DNA of 46,510 nucleotides from Flavobacteriales bacterium (GTDB lineage Bacteria; Bacteroidota; Bacteroidia; Flavobacteriales_D; Sanyastnellaceae): NCBI GenBank assembly GCA_947464415.1, contig CANHWU010000002.1, positions 1 to 46,510 of the forward strand, read 5' to 3'. Shown piece by piece: positions 1 to 9,222 of this stretch (position 1 is its first letter; each line of letters starts with the position of its first letter). The notes under the pieces were generated by a model. It saw only the letters and a program-made list of their open reading frames with translations, ran no database searches and was not told where the DNA came from. The position numbers and the translations under genes were made by a program.

Positions 1-1
1 T

Positions 2-3000
2 ACACCGAGCTATCAGTGGAAGGTGAATAGCACCAACGTGGGTACCAATAGCGCAACGTTCACCAGTACTACCTTGTCGAACAATGATGTGGTGAGCGTG
101 GTGATGACAGCTAATAACACTTGTCAAACAGCCAGCACCGCCACTAGCAATACGATCACCATGACCGTTACAGGTAATGTAACGCCAAGCGTGAGCATGG
201 CAAGCAATGATGCGGACAATACTATTTGCGAGAGCACGAGCGTGACATTTACGGCTACTCCTACCAATGGAGGTACTACACCGAGCTATCAGTGGAAGGT
301 GAATAGCACCAACGTGGGTACCAATAGCGCAACGTTCACCAGTACTACCTTGTCGAACAATGATGTGGTGAGCGTGGTGATGACTTCTAATAGCACATGC
401 GCCACTTCAAGCACCGCCACTAGCAATACGATCACCATGACCGTTACGGGTAATGTAACGCCGAGTGTGAGCATTGCAAGCAATGATGCGGATAATGCGA
501 TTTGCTCAGGCACCAGTGTGACATTTACAGCTACTCCTACCAATGGAGGTACTACACCGAGCTATCAGTGGAAGGTGAATAGCACCAACGTGGGTACTAA
601 TAGCGCAACGTTCACCAGTACTACCTTGTCGAACAATGATGTGGTGAGCGTGGTGATGACTTCTAATAGCACATGCGCAACTTCAAGCACCGCCACTAGC
701 AATACGATCACCATGACGGTGACGGATAACGTTACCCCATTAGTGACAATAGCAGCCAATGATATATCGATTTGTTTGGGAGCAACTGTAACCTTTACAT
801 CAGCTTTAAGCAATGGTGGCAATGCTCCAATTTATCAATGGAAGGTGAACGGAAATGATGTTGGGAATAATGCGAGTGTTTTTTCAACCTCGAGCATTTC
901 CAATAATGACGTCGTAACTTTATTGGTTACTACCAACGCCAATTGTCAAAATTCCAGCGAAGCTTTGAGTAATCAAATCTTAATGACAGTGACCAATAGT
1001 GTTACTCCGAGCGTGACAATACAGAGTAGCGAATTAGACAATGATGTATGTGATGGCGCCGAGGTATTATTCACAGCCACAGCAAGCGGAGGAGGAACTT
1101 CTCCTGTTTATGATTGGAGAATCAATGGTGTAAGTGTAGGTGTGAGCACAGCCAATTTCTCTACCTCAGTCCTTGAGGAGGGCGATGTGGTGAGTGTGGT
1201 GATGACTTCTAATAGCACATGTGCAACTTCGAGCACTGCTACTAGCAACACGATCACCATGACCGTTACGGCGAATGTGACCCCGAGCGTGAGCATTGCA
1301 AGCAATGATGCGGATAATGCGATTTGCTCAGGCACCAGTGTGACTTTCACAGCTACTCCCACCAATGGAGGCACTTCACCGAGCTATCAGTGGAAGGTGA
1401 ATGGAACCAATGCCGGCACTAACAGTGCGTCGTTCACTAGCACCACTTTATCCAACAACGATTTGGTGAATGTGGTGATGACTTCAAATAGCACATGCGC
1501 CACTTCAAGCACTGCGACGAGCAATACCATCACTATGAACGTCTCGGATAATGTAACGCCGAGTGTGAGCATTGCAAGCAATGATGCAGACAATATTATT
1601 TGCGAGAGCACTAGCGTTACTTTCACCGCTACTCCCACCCATGGAGGCAGTGCACCGAGCTATCAGTGGAAGTTGAATGGAACCAATGCCGGCACTAATA
1701 GTGCGTCGTTTACTAGCACTACTTTAACGAACAATGATGTGGTGAGCGTGGTAATGACGGCCAATAACACTTGTCAAACAGCCAGCATCGCCAACAGCAA
1801 TACGATCACTATGACCGTTACGGGTAATGTAACGCCAAGCGTTAGCATTGCGAGCAATGTTCCAGATAATGCGATTTGTTCAGGCACGAGCGTCACCTTT
1901 ATCTCTTCTGTTATTAACGGAGGAAATACTCCGGTTTATGTGTGGATGGTCAATGGAGAAGAGATAGGGGTCAATTCTCCCAATTTATCGTTGAATCAAT
2001 TGGAGGGGAATGATCAAATTTCATTGGAGGTCGCAGCCAGTAATACCTGTCAGACAAATACAATTGCAACTAGCAATATTATCACGATGACGGTGACGAG
2101 CAATGTTACCCCGAGCGTGAGCATTGCGAGCAATGATGCAGATAATGCGATTTGCTCCGGCACTAGCGTTACTTTCACCGCTACTCCTACCAATGGAGGT
2201 AATGCACCAAGCTATCAGTGGAAGGTGAATGGAACTAATGCTGGGACTAACAGTGCTTCGTTCACTAGTACCACATTAACCAACAACGATGTGGTGAGTG
2301 TGGTGATGACATCCAATAACACTTGTCAAACAGCCAGCACCGCCAACAGCAATACGATCACCATGACCGTTACAGGTAATGTAACGCCGAGTGTGAGCAT
2401 TGCAAGCAATGATGCGGACAATACTATTTGCGAGAGCACGAGCGTGACATTTACGGCTACTCCCACCAATGGAGGCAGTGCACCGAGCTATCAGTGGAAG
2501 GTGAATGGAACCAATGCTGGCACTAACAGTGCGTCGTTCACTAGCACCACTTTAGCGAACAACGATGTGGTGAGTGTCGTCATGATATCTAACAATATTT
2601 GTCAAACTACTAATACAGCTAACAGTAATGTCGTTGCAACGAATGTTACGAGCATTGTAACACCGTCCGTCAGTATAGAGGCAGATTTTAACTTGATATG
2701 TCAAGGAACCAGTGTTCAGTTTTCCGCATCCTCTAGCAATTTGGGCGACAGCCCCGTTTATCAATGGAAAGTGAATGGAACGAATGCAGGTTTGAATGCT
2801 CCAACTTTTGCAGCGAGTAACTTAGAAAACGGAGATATTGTAAGCTTGAGTGTTACGCCCAATAATACTTGTCAAACTACAGATCTTGTGAGTAGTAATT
2901 CGGTATCGATGCAAGTGATTAGTAACGTTACTCCTACTGTAACCATAGTTGCCTCGGAGACTTCCATTTGTTTCGGAGCTGAGGTTCAGTTTTCTGCAAA

Positions 3001-4010
3001 CGCGCTGAATGGTGGGGTTTCTCCTCATTACCAATGGAAAATAAATGGATTGAATGTGGGTTCAAACACATCCTCTTTCAATACCTCTTCATTGTCTAAT
3101 CAGGATATAGTTTCCTTGGTGGTAACGGCCAATAATAATTGTCAAACCACTGCTACAGCTTTGAGCAACAGCATTACTATGGTGGTCAATCAATCAGTTG
3201 TTCCATCTGTTACCATCAATGCTGATGATTTGATAGTATGTGCAGGAACCGTAGTCAATTTTTCTGCGACTCCACTTAATTGTGGTTCAAATCCTCAATT
3301 TGAATGGAAAGTAAACGGAATTGCCACAGGTGTCAATGCGTTGCTTTTTTCTTCAAACCAATTGAATAATGCTGATGTTGTAACTCTGGAAGTTTTACCT
3401 GATAATGACTGTCAGGCGCTGAATCAAATAACGAGCAATGCTCTTAATGTCTCAGTTATTCCTAATATTAATCCATCGGTATCCATTAATGCTTCGAGTA
3501 ATTCAATTTGCGAAGGTGAAAATTTGGTGTTCAATGCGACCACGGTGAATGGAGGAAATGCTCCGGCCTACCAATGGTTTATCAATGGAGTTCCTAGCGG
3601 CGACGGCTTTGCGTTTTTATCCTCCGATAGTTTTGTGGACGGTGATGTGGTTTCAGTTCAATTGACTTCAAATCATGAGTGTCTTGCAACCAATGATGTT
3701 TCGAGCAATGTCGTGATTGTAAATGTCATTCCCAATCAGACCCCGACAGTAGTAATCAGTGCATCGACTTCCACTTTGTGTGTAGGCGATGCCCTTACCT
3801 TTACATCAGTTGCAAGCAATGAGGGTAATAACCCCATTTATCAGTGGCGCTTGAATGGTGAGAACATTGGAGGTAACTCTGGTTCATTGATGCTATCCAA
3901 TGTACAAGATGGGGGTGAAGTTATCTTGACCATGACTCCGAATAACCAATGTCAGACGTCCAACAATGTCATCAGCAATACTATTATCATATCGGCTCTT
4001 CCATTGATCA
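2..4010 (+). repeat. Tandem coding repeats, ~276-bp period, about 14 full Ig/PKD-like units plus a partial first unit
   Basis: Phase marks gtaacgcc(a/g)ag(c/t)gtgagcat at ~179 and ~455, and gttacccc at ~731, are spaced ~276 bp. Units up to ~2.6 kb are near-identical in stretches; later units are diverged. Confidence 0.85.
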
Positions 4011-7000
4011 CTTATTATGCAGATGAGGATGGGGATGGCTTTGGAAATGTTAATTCCACAGTTTTAGATTGTGAAGTTCCTGAGGGTTATGTTTCCAATG
4101 ATGATGATTGTAACGATGATGATAATATGATCAATCCCAACGCAGAGGAAATTTGTGGTAACATTATCGATGAGGATTGTGATAATCAATTTAGTGAAGG
4201 ATGCACTGTGGGTTGTACCAACATCGCAGCTTGTAATTACTCGGCATCGGCTACTGAAGATGACGGAAGTTGCTTCTTCGCTGTTTTGGAAATATGTAAT
4301 GGAATAGACGATGATTGCGATGGACAAATTGATGAGAATTTACTGAGTGCCTATTATGCAGACTCGGATGGTGATGGCTTCGGCTCAACGAGCTCTGTAT
4401 TAGCATGTAATCCGCCTGCGGGTTATGTCTCTAATGATGATGATTGTGATGATGAGAATATCAATATAAACCCCAATGGAATAGAAGTTTGCAATGCCTT
4501 GGATGATGATTGTGACAATCTAGCGGACGATGGTTTATTCAACAGTTATTTTACAGACGGAGATGGAGATGGATATGGAACCGAACCTAGCGTTGAGTCA
4601 TGCAGTCAGCCGGATGGATTTACGACTAATAATCTAGATTGCAATGACGAAGATGCAGGCATAAATCCAACGGCGATGGAGATTTGCAATAATATAGATG
4701 ATGATTGTGATTCGGATGTAGATGAAGATGTTTTGCTCACATTCTATCAAGACAATGATGATGATGGAGTGGGTTCTTCAATTGAAATCAATGCATGCTC
4801 TGCTCCTGATGGGTTTGTTTCCATCAATGGAGATTGTAATGATGAAAATTTTGCAATCAATCCCAATGCCCTTGAAGTATGTAACAATATTGATGACAAT
4901 TGTAATGGTTTGATTGACGAGAATTTATTAAACACATATTATTTGGATTCTGATGGCGATTTGTTCGGTTCTGATGAATCTATCCAGGCTTGCACTGCCC
5001 CTCCAGGTTACATTGATGTTAATGGAGATTGTGACGATGAAAATAGCTCAATCTATCCCGATGCAACAGAATTGTGCAATAATGAAGATGATGATTGCGA
5101 TGGAGACATCGATGAAGAGTTGTTAAATGTGTACTTCTTAGACGCAGATGGTGATGGATTTGGATCAACAGAATTTATTTCCTCTTGTGAGTTGCCTGAT
5201 GGTTATGTAGAAAATAATGAAGATTGCAATGATGATAATAGTTCAGTAAATCCTGGTGCTTCTGAAGTATGCAATGGTGAGGATGATAATTGTGATAGCA
5301 ATATTGATGAAGGTTTGTTTGCGCAGTATTTTCAAGATTTGGATGGAGATAATGTCGGTGGTTCAATAGATTCATTGGCGTGTTCTGCACCTTTCGGCTA
5401 TGTCTCTTCGACAGGTGATTGTGATGATACTGATTCTGAAGTATACCCTGGTGCGGTTGAAGTGTGTAATGACATTGATGATGATTGTGATATCGATATT
5501 GACGAAGGTTTGTTGTTACCATTTTATTCGGACTTGGATGGTGATGGTTATGGGGATATCAATAGCATAAATTTTGCTTGTGAAGTGCCTGATGGCTTTG
5601 TTTCGAACCCTGATGATTGTGATGATGATGACACTTCAATAAATCCGGGAGCATCTGAAGTTTGTGGAAATCTCTTCGATGAAAATTGTAATGGTCTGTT
5701 CAGTGAAGGTTGTACTTCTGGTTGTATGGATCCTATGGCTTGTAACTATTCTGAAAGTGCCCAAGAGAGTGATGGATCATGTTTTTATCCATCAGAGGAA
5801 ATATGCAATGATCTTGATGATGATTGTGATGGTGAAGTGGATGAAGGTTTATTGCTAGCTTTCTATGCAGATGCGGATAATGATGGTTTTGGAGATTCTA
5901 ATTCATTGATCCAGGCCTGCACCACTTCAGAAGGATATGTCGCGGATTCCACCGATTGCAACGATGGAGATTTCAATATAAATCCAACCGCTTCTGAGAT
6001 TTGCGGAAATGCTTCGGATGAAAATTGTGATGGGGTTTTGGACAACGGCTGCATCATCGGTTGTATGGATGTGGCGGCATGCAACTTCAATAGCTTTGCG
6101 GTAGTAGAAGATGGTTCATGTATCTATCCATCCACTGAGATTTGCAATGAAGTAGATGATGATTGTGACGGTGATGTAGATGAAGGTGTTCAGAATGTTT
6201 ACTACGCGGATGTTGATTTAGATGGATTCGGCAACGCAGGAGATAGTGTTTTAGCATGTATGGCTCCGGACGGGTTTGTTATTGATTCAACGGATTGTGT
6301 AGATTCTGATGCAGCCATCAATCCATCTGTAATGGAAATTTGTGGAAACAGCATTGATGAGAATTGTGATGGTCAGACCAGTGAGGGATGTCTAATAGGT
6401 TGCATGGATCCATTGGCGTGTAATTATGTGGAAAGTGCTTTAGAAGATGATGGATCCTGTGTGTATTCAGCGGAAGAAACTTGCAATGATGTAGATGATG
6501 ATTGTGATGGAACAATAGATGAGGGTTGTATTTTCGGGTGTACCGACTCCACTGCATTCAATTATGATTCTTTGGCGACAATAGATGACGGAACTTGTAT
6601 TGAAACCATCATAGGATGTTCAGATAGCTCTGCATGTAATTTTGATTTCAACGTGAATGTCAATGACTCTTCTCTTTGTCTTTTCCCACCGAACGATCCA
6701 GTAATTTTATCTTCAAGTCAAATAGGTTGTGGTGAAACACAGGGTATTGTCGTATTGGAATCACAAGGTGATGCTTTGATATTGGTAAACGGTGTAGAAA
6801 ATGAATCAATTGATACTTTGTTGCTCAATGAAGGTATATGGATGATTCAGGCAGTAGACACTAACTATACTGGATGTTTATCAGATACTGTTATCGTTGA
6901 AATCATTGTTGTAAATGATTGTAATCCACAAACGGTGAATGATACATTGATGATCAATGAAGATGAAATGGGAAGTATCAATGTTGTATTGAATGATAGT

Positions 7001-8278
7001 GATGGGGATAACAATTTGGATGTAGGATCAGTTGATTTAGATCCCGAAACTCCTGGAGTTCAAACCGGTGTTGTTACAGAAATCGGGTCTTGGAGTGTGG
7101 ATAATGCAGGAAATGTCTCATTCGTTCCATTTGTCAATCTCAATGGCGTGGATTCCGTTGCATATACCATTTCCGATAGTACAGGTTTGATTTCCACAGT
7201 GGCTTGGATCTATGTGATAGTAAATCCAGTAAATGATGCACCAGTTTTGCCTCTGGAGTTCGCATCGCTAACGACATCAATAGATACTCCGATCACAATT
7301 TGTTTAGAGGCTTCAGATGTTGATGGGGATTCTTTATCGGTAGGTAGCGTAATAGGCAACCAGAATGGTGCGATTTCTGGATTGGGAGATACAGACACCT
7401 GTTTTGTTTATACCCCTAATAATGGATTCGTTGGATTAGATTCGATGTGGGTAACTGTCTGCGATTCTGCCCTCTGTGATACTATTTGGATTTGGATCAA
7501 CATAGAAGATGTATTGCTGTTAGATGCAGTCAATGATGCAGCGGTATCTGACTCTGGATCAATTGAGATCGATATCTTGGCAAACGACCTGTTCACAGAT
7601 ATAAATGATGTTACCATAACCATAGTTAGTACGAGCAGCAATGCTTCAGTAGAATTCTCCAATGGTGTTCTCGTGTATTCGCCTAGTCTGGATTATTGTG
7701 GACTTGATTCCCTTTCTTACTCTATTTGTAACGGACAAGGGCAGTGCGACACTGCTTGGGTTTTGATACAAGTAACCCCCATGGATAGCGATGGTGATGG
7801 AATTCCGGATTACCTCGAAACATTAACTTTAGATTCTGATGGTGATGGAGTGTTAAACTATCTAAGTATCGATAGTGATGGCGATGGATTGTTGGATAGC
7901 GCAGAATCTGGTCTTCAAGATATATGTTCTTCCATTTTAGTGGATTGTGACGAGGACGGAGTGCCTGATTATTTAGATGAAGATAAATGTGAAGAGGAAG
8001 TTGTGATTCCCGAAGGCCTATCTCCCAATGGTGATGGTGTCAACGATGATTGGATCATTCCTAATATAGATCAGTATCCCGACAATGAAGTGGTAATTTA
8101 TAACAGATGGGGTAATGTCGTTTACCAGGCACAGCCATATAAGAATGATTGGTCTGGGGAGTTTAACCAAGCAGGGTTGGTAGGTAAAAATTTACTTCCT
8201 GAAGGCACATACTTTTATATTGTGCGATTGCGACGAGAAGAGGATGTAAAATTGGGTTACTTGTATATCAAACGCTAA
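2..8278 (+). CDS. Giant T9SS-exported surface/adhesin protein (5' partial): Ig/PKD-like repeats, MopE-like metal-binding repeats, TSP3-like repeats, gliding-motility-associated (CHU_C, type B) C-terminal domain
   Basis: Frame is open from base 2 (TPSYQWKVNS...), so the ORF-track start at 23 (GTG) is internal. About 14 repeats of ~92 aa (VTPSVSIASNDADNAICSGTSVTFTATPTNGG..PSYQWKVNG..). Ten YYxDxDGDGFG...DCNDDxxxINPxAxEICNxxDDDCDGxxDE repeats. GCMDPxACNYxxxAxxDDGSC modules. C-terminus VVIPEGLSPNGDGVNDDWIIPNIDQYPDNEVVIYNRWGNVVYQ is typical of CHU_C. Confidence 0.9.
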   Translation, partial: TPSYQWKVNSTNVGTNSATFTSTTLSNNDVVSVVMTANNTCQTASTATSNTITMTVTGNVTPSVSMASNDADNTICESTSVTFTATPTNGGTTPSYQWKVNSTNVGTNSATFTSTTLSNNDVVSVVMTSNSTCATSSTATSNTITMTVTGNVTPSVSIASNDADNAICSGTSVTFTATPTNGGTTPSYQWKVNSTNVGTNSATFTSTTLSNNDVVSVVMTSNSTCATSSTATSNTITMTVTDNVTPLVTIAANDISICLGATVTFTSALSNGGNAPIYQWKVNGNDVGNNASVFSTSSISNNDVVTLLVTTNANCQNSSEALSNQILMTVTNSVTPSVTIQSSELDNDVCDGAEVLFTATASGGGTSPVYDWRINGVSVGVSTANFSTSVLEEGDVVSVVMTSNSTCATSSTATSNTITMTVTANVTPSVSIASNDADNAICSGTSVTFTATPTNGGTSPSYQWKVNGTNAGTNSASFTSTTLSNNDLVNVVMTSNSTCATSSTATSNTITMNVSDNVTPSVSIASNDADNIICESTSVTFTATPTHGGSAPSYQWKLNGTNAGTNSASFTSTTLTNNDVVSVVMTANNTCQTASIANSNTITMTVTGNVTPSVSIASNVPDNAICSGTSVTFISSVINGGNTPVYVWMVNGEEIGVNSPNLSLNQLEGNDQISLEVAASNTCQTNTIATSNIITMTVTSNVTPSVSIASNDADNAICSGTSVTFTATPTNGGNAPSYQWKVNGTNAGTNSASFTSTTLTNNDVVSVVMTSNNTCQTASTANSNTITMTVTGNVTPSVSIASNDADNTICESTSVTFTATPTNGGSAPSYQWKVNGTNAGTNSASFTSTTLANNDVVSVVMISNNICQTTNTANSNVVATNVTSIVTPSVSIEADFNLICQGTSVQFSASSSNLGDSPVYQWKVNGTNAGLNAPTFAASNLENGDIVSLSVTPNNTCQTTDLVSSNSVSMQVISNVTPTVTIVASETSICFGAEVQFSANALNGGVSPHYQWKINGLNVGSNTSSFNTSSLSNQDIVSLVVTANNNCQTTATALSNSITMVVNQSVVPSVTINADDLIVCAGTVVNFSATPLNCGSNPQFEWKVNGIATGVNALLFSSNQLNNADVVTLEVLPDNDCQALNQITSNALNVSVIPNINPSVSINASSNSICEGENLVFNATTVNGGNAPAYQWFINGVPSGDGFAFLSSDSFVDGDVVSVQLTSNHECLATNDVSSNVVIVNVIPNQTPTVVISASTSTLCVGDALTFTSVASNEGNNPIYQWRLNGENIGGNSGSLMLSNVQDGGEVILTMTPNNQCQTSNNVISNTIIISALPLITYYADEDGDGFGNVNSTVLDCEVPEGYVSNDDDCNDDDNMINPNAEEICGNIIDEDCDNQFSEGCTVGCTNIAACNYSASATEDDGSCFFAVLEICNGIDDDCDGQIDENLLSAYYADSDGDGFGSTSSVLACNPPAGYVSNDDDCDDENININPNGIEVCNALDDDCDNLADDGLFNSYFTDGDGDGYGTEPSVESCSQPDGFTTNNLDCNDEDAGINPTAMEICNNIDDDCDSDVDEDVLLTFYQDNDDDGVGSSIEINACSAPDGFVSINGDCNDENFAINPNALEVCNNIDDNCNGLIDENLLNTYYLDSDGDLFGSDESIQACTAPPGYIDVNGDCDDENSSIYPDATELCNNEDDDCDGDIDEELLNVYFLDADGDGFGSTEFISSCELPDGYVENNEDCNDDNSSVNPGASEVCNGEDDNCDSNIDEGLFAQYFQDLDGDNVGGSIDSLACSAPFGYVSSTGDCDDTDSEVYPGAVEVCNDIDDDCDIDIDEGLLLPFYSDLDGDGYGDINSINFACEVPDGFVSNPDDCDDDDTSINPGASEVCGNLFDENCNGLFSEGCTSGCMDPMACNYSESAQESDGSCFYPSEEICNDLDDDCDGEVDEGLLLAFYADADNDGFGDSNSLIQACTTSEGYVADSTDCNDGDFNINPTASEICGNASDENCDGVLDNGCIIGCMDVAACNFNSFAVVEDGSCIYPSTEICNEVDDDCDGDVDEGVQNVYYADVDLDGFGNAGDSVLACMAPDGFVIDSTDCVDSDAAINPSVMEICGNSIDENCDGQTSEGCLIGCMDPLACNYVESALEDDGSCVYSAEETCNDVDDDCDGTIDEGCIFGCTDSTAFNYDSLATIDDGTCIETIIGCSDSSACNFDFNVNVNDSSLCLFPPNDPVILSSSQIGCGETQGIVVLESQGDALILVNGVENESIDTLLLNEGIWMIQAVDTNYTGCLSDTVIVEIIVVNDCNPQTVNDTLMINEDEMGSINVVLNDSDGDNNLDVGSVDLDPETPGVQTGVVTEIGSWSVDNAGNVSFVPFVNLNGVDSVAYTISDSTGLISTVAWIYVIVNPVNDAPVLPLEFASLTTSIDTPITICLEASDVDGDSLSVGSVIGNQNGAISGLGDTDTCFVYTPNNGFVGLDSMWVTVCDSALCDTIWIWINIEDVLLLDAVNDAAVSDSGSIEIDILANDLFTDINDVTITIVSTSSNASVEFSNGVLVYSPSLDYCGLDSLSYSICNGQGQCDTAWVLIQVTPMDSDGDGIPDYLETLTLDSDGDGVLNYLSIDSDGDGLLDSAESGLQDICSSILVDCDEDGVPDYLDEDKCEEEVVIPEGLSPNGDGVNDDWIIPNIDQYPDNEVVIYNRWGNVVYQAQPYKNDWSGEFNQAGLVGKNLLPEGTYFYIVRLRREEDVKLGYLYIKR
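4010..6600 (+). repeat. MopE-like acidic metal-binding repeats (10 units) interspersed with GCxDxxACNYxxxAxxDDGSC modules (about 6)
   Basis: Repeated YYADEDGDGFG / DDDCNDDDxxINPxAxEICNxxDDDCDG motifs in the translation. Confidence 0.8.
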
Positions 8279-8286
8279 ATCAAGAA

Positions 8287-9219
8287 ATGATGAAAAATTT
8301 ATCGATAGTATTAATTTCTACTTTACTTTTTGCCTTTACCCTCAACGCTCAGCAAGAGGCAATGTACACGCATTATATGTTTAATACATTGGAGGTGAAC
8401 CCTGCTTATGCGGGAAGTCGCGGGGCGATGTCTTTTGTGGGATTGCACCGCAGTCAGTGGGCTGGTTTTGATGGGGCCCCTGTAACACAAACTTTTTCGA
8501 TGAATACACCTGTTTTTGGTGATGACTTTGCCGCGGGGATAAGTTACAATGGAGATCAAATCGGTCCAATAAAATCTAATGTTTTCAATGTAATGGGAGC
8601 TTATCGAATGAAGGTAAATGAGAATATTAAGTTGTCTTTTGGATTGAATGGAGGTTTTCATAGTTTGATTTCAACCTTTGATCAGTTATCATTGACCAGT
8701 GCCACTGACGAGGCGTTTATCAACGCAAATAGAAGTAGATTAACTCCTAATTTTGGCTTTGGAACTTATTGCTATACAGAAAAATGGTATGCCGGTCTAT
8801 CCTCACCCAGAATCATAGAGAATTCTTATTATGTGAAAGGATCCAGGGACACCAAAATACTGAAGAACAAGAGACATTACTATTTCATCGTAGGAGGATT
8901 GTATCCGGTGAATGATCAAATTCAATTGAAGCCCTCTGCTTTGGTCAAATCAGTTCCTGGAGCACCTGTTCAATTGGATTTGACGTTACAGGCCATTTAC
9001 AATGACTTGTTTTGGTTGGGTATAACCACCCGTAGCGGCGATGCAATGGGGATGATGATGGGTTTTAATATCAACAGCAATCTGCAGTTGGGTTACTCAT
9101 ATGATTTTTCCTATTCATGGAGGAAATATTCTTCTAGATCCGGAAGTCATGAAGTAGTACTTAGATATGACCTTCAGTACGGAAGTCCATTGAAAGTGAA
9201 GTCACCAAGATATTTTTAA
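8287..9219 (+). CDS. PorP/SprF family type IX secretion system membrane protein
   Basis: Signal peptide, then QQEAMYTHYMFNTLEVNPAYAGSRGAMSFVGLHRSQWAGFDGAPVTQTFSMNTPV, the family hallmark. Confidence 0.93.
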   Translation: MMKNLSIVLISTLLFAFTLNAQQEAMYTHYMFNTLEVNPAYAGSRGAMSFVGLHRSQWAGFDGAPVTQTFSMNTPVFGDDFAAGISYNGDQIGPIKSNVFNVMGAYRMKVNENIKLSFGLNGGFHSLISTFDQLSLTSATDEAFINANRSRLTPNFGFGTYCYTEKWYAGLSSPRIIENSYYVKGSRDTKILKNKRHYYFIVGGLYPVNDQIQLKPSALVKSVPGAPVQLDLTLQAIYNDLFWLGITTRSGDAMGMMMGFNINSNLQLGYSYDFSYSWRKYSSRSGSHEVVLRYDLQYGSPLKVKSPRYF

Positions 9220-9222
9220 TTT

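Noticed and set aside
23-25. GTG start of the 2751-aa ORF
   Set aside because: It is the internal Val of PSYQWKVN in a repeat; the frame is open to the left edge, so the gene is truncated by the window.
289-1638. Four antisense ORFs of 83-88 aa with similar sequences
   Set aside because: They are shadows of the repeat coding strand; similarity to each other follows from the repeats.
2-4010. CRISPR-like repeat array
   Set aside because: Repeats are ~276 bp, in frame and coding; no short repeat/spacer structure.
4064-7662. Small ORFs opposite or out of frame in the MopE/Asp-rich region (e.g. 4722-4913, 5175-5522, 5664-5858, 6318-6557)
   Set aside because: Low-complexity translations produced by GAT/GAC-rich codons; no starts, motifs or context.
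8323-8661. Minus-strand ORF inside the PorP/SprF gene
   Set aside because: Fully overlapped by a confident CDS and no recognisable protein features.
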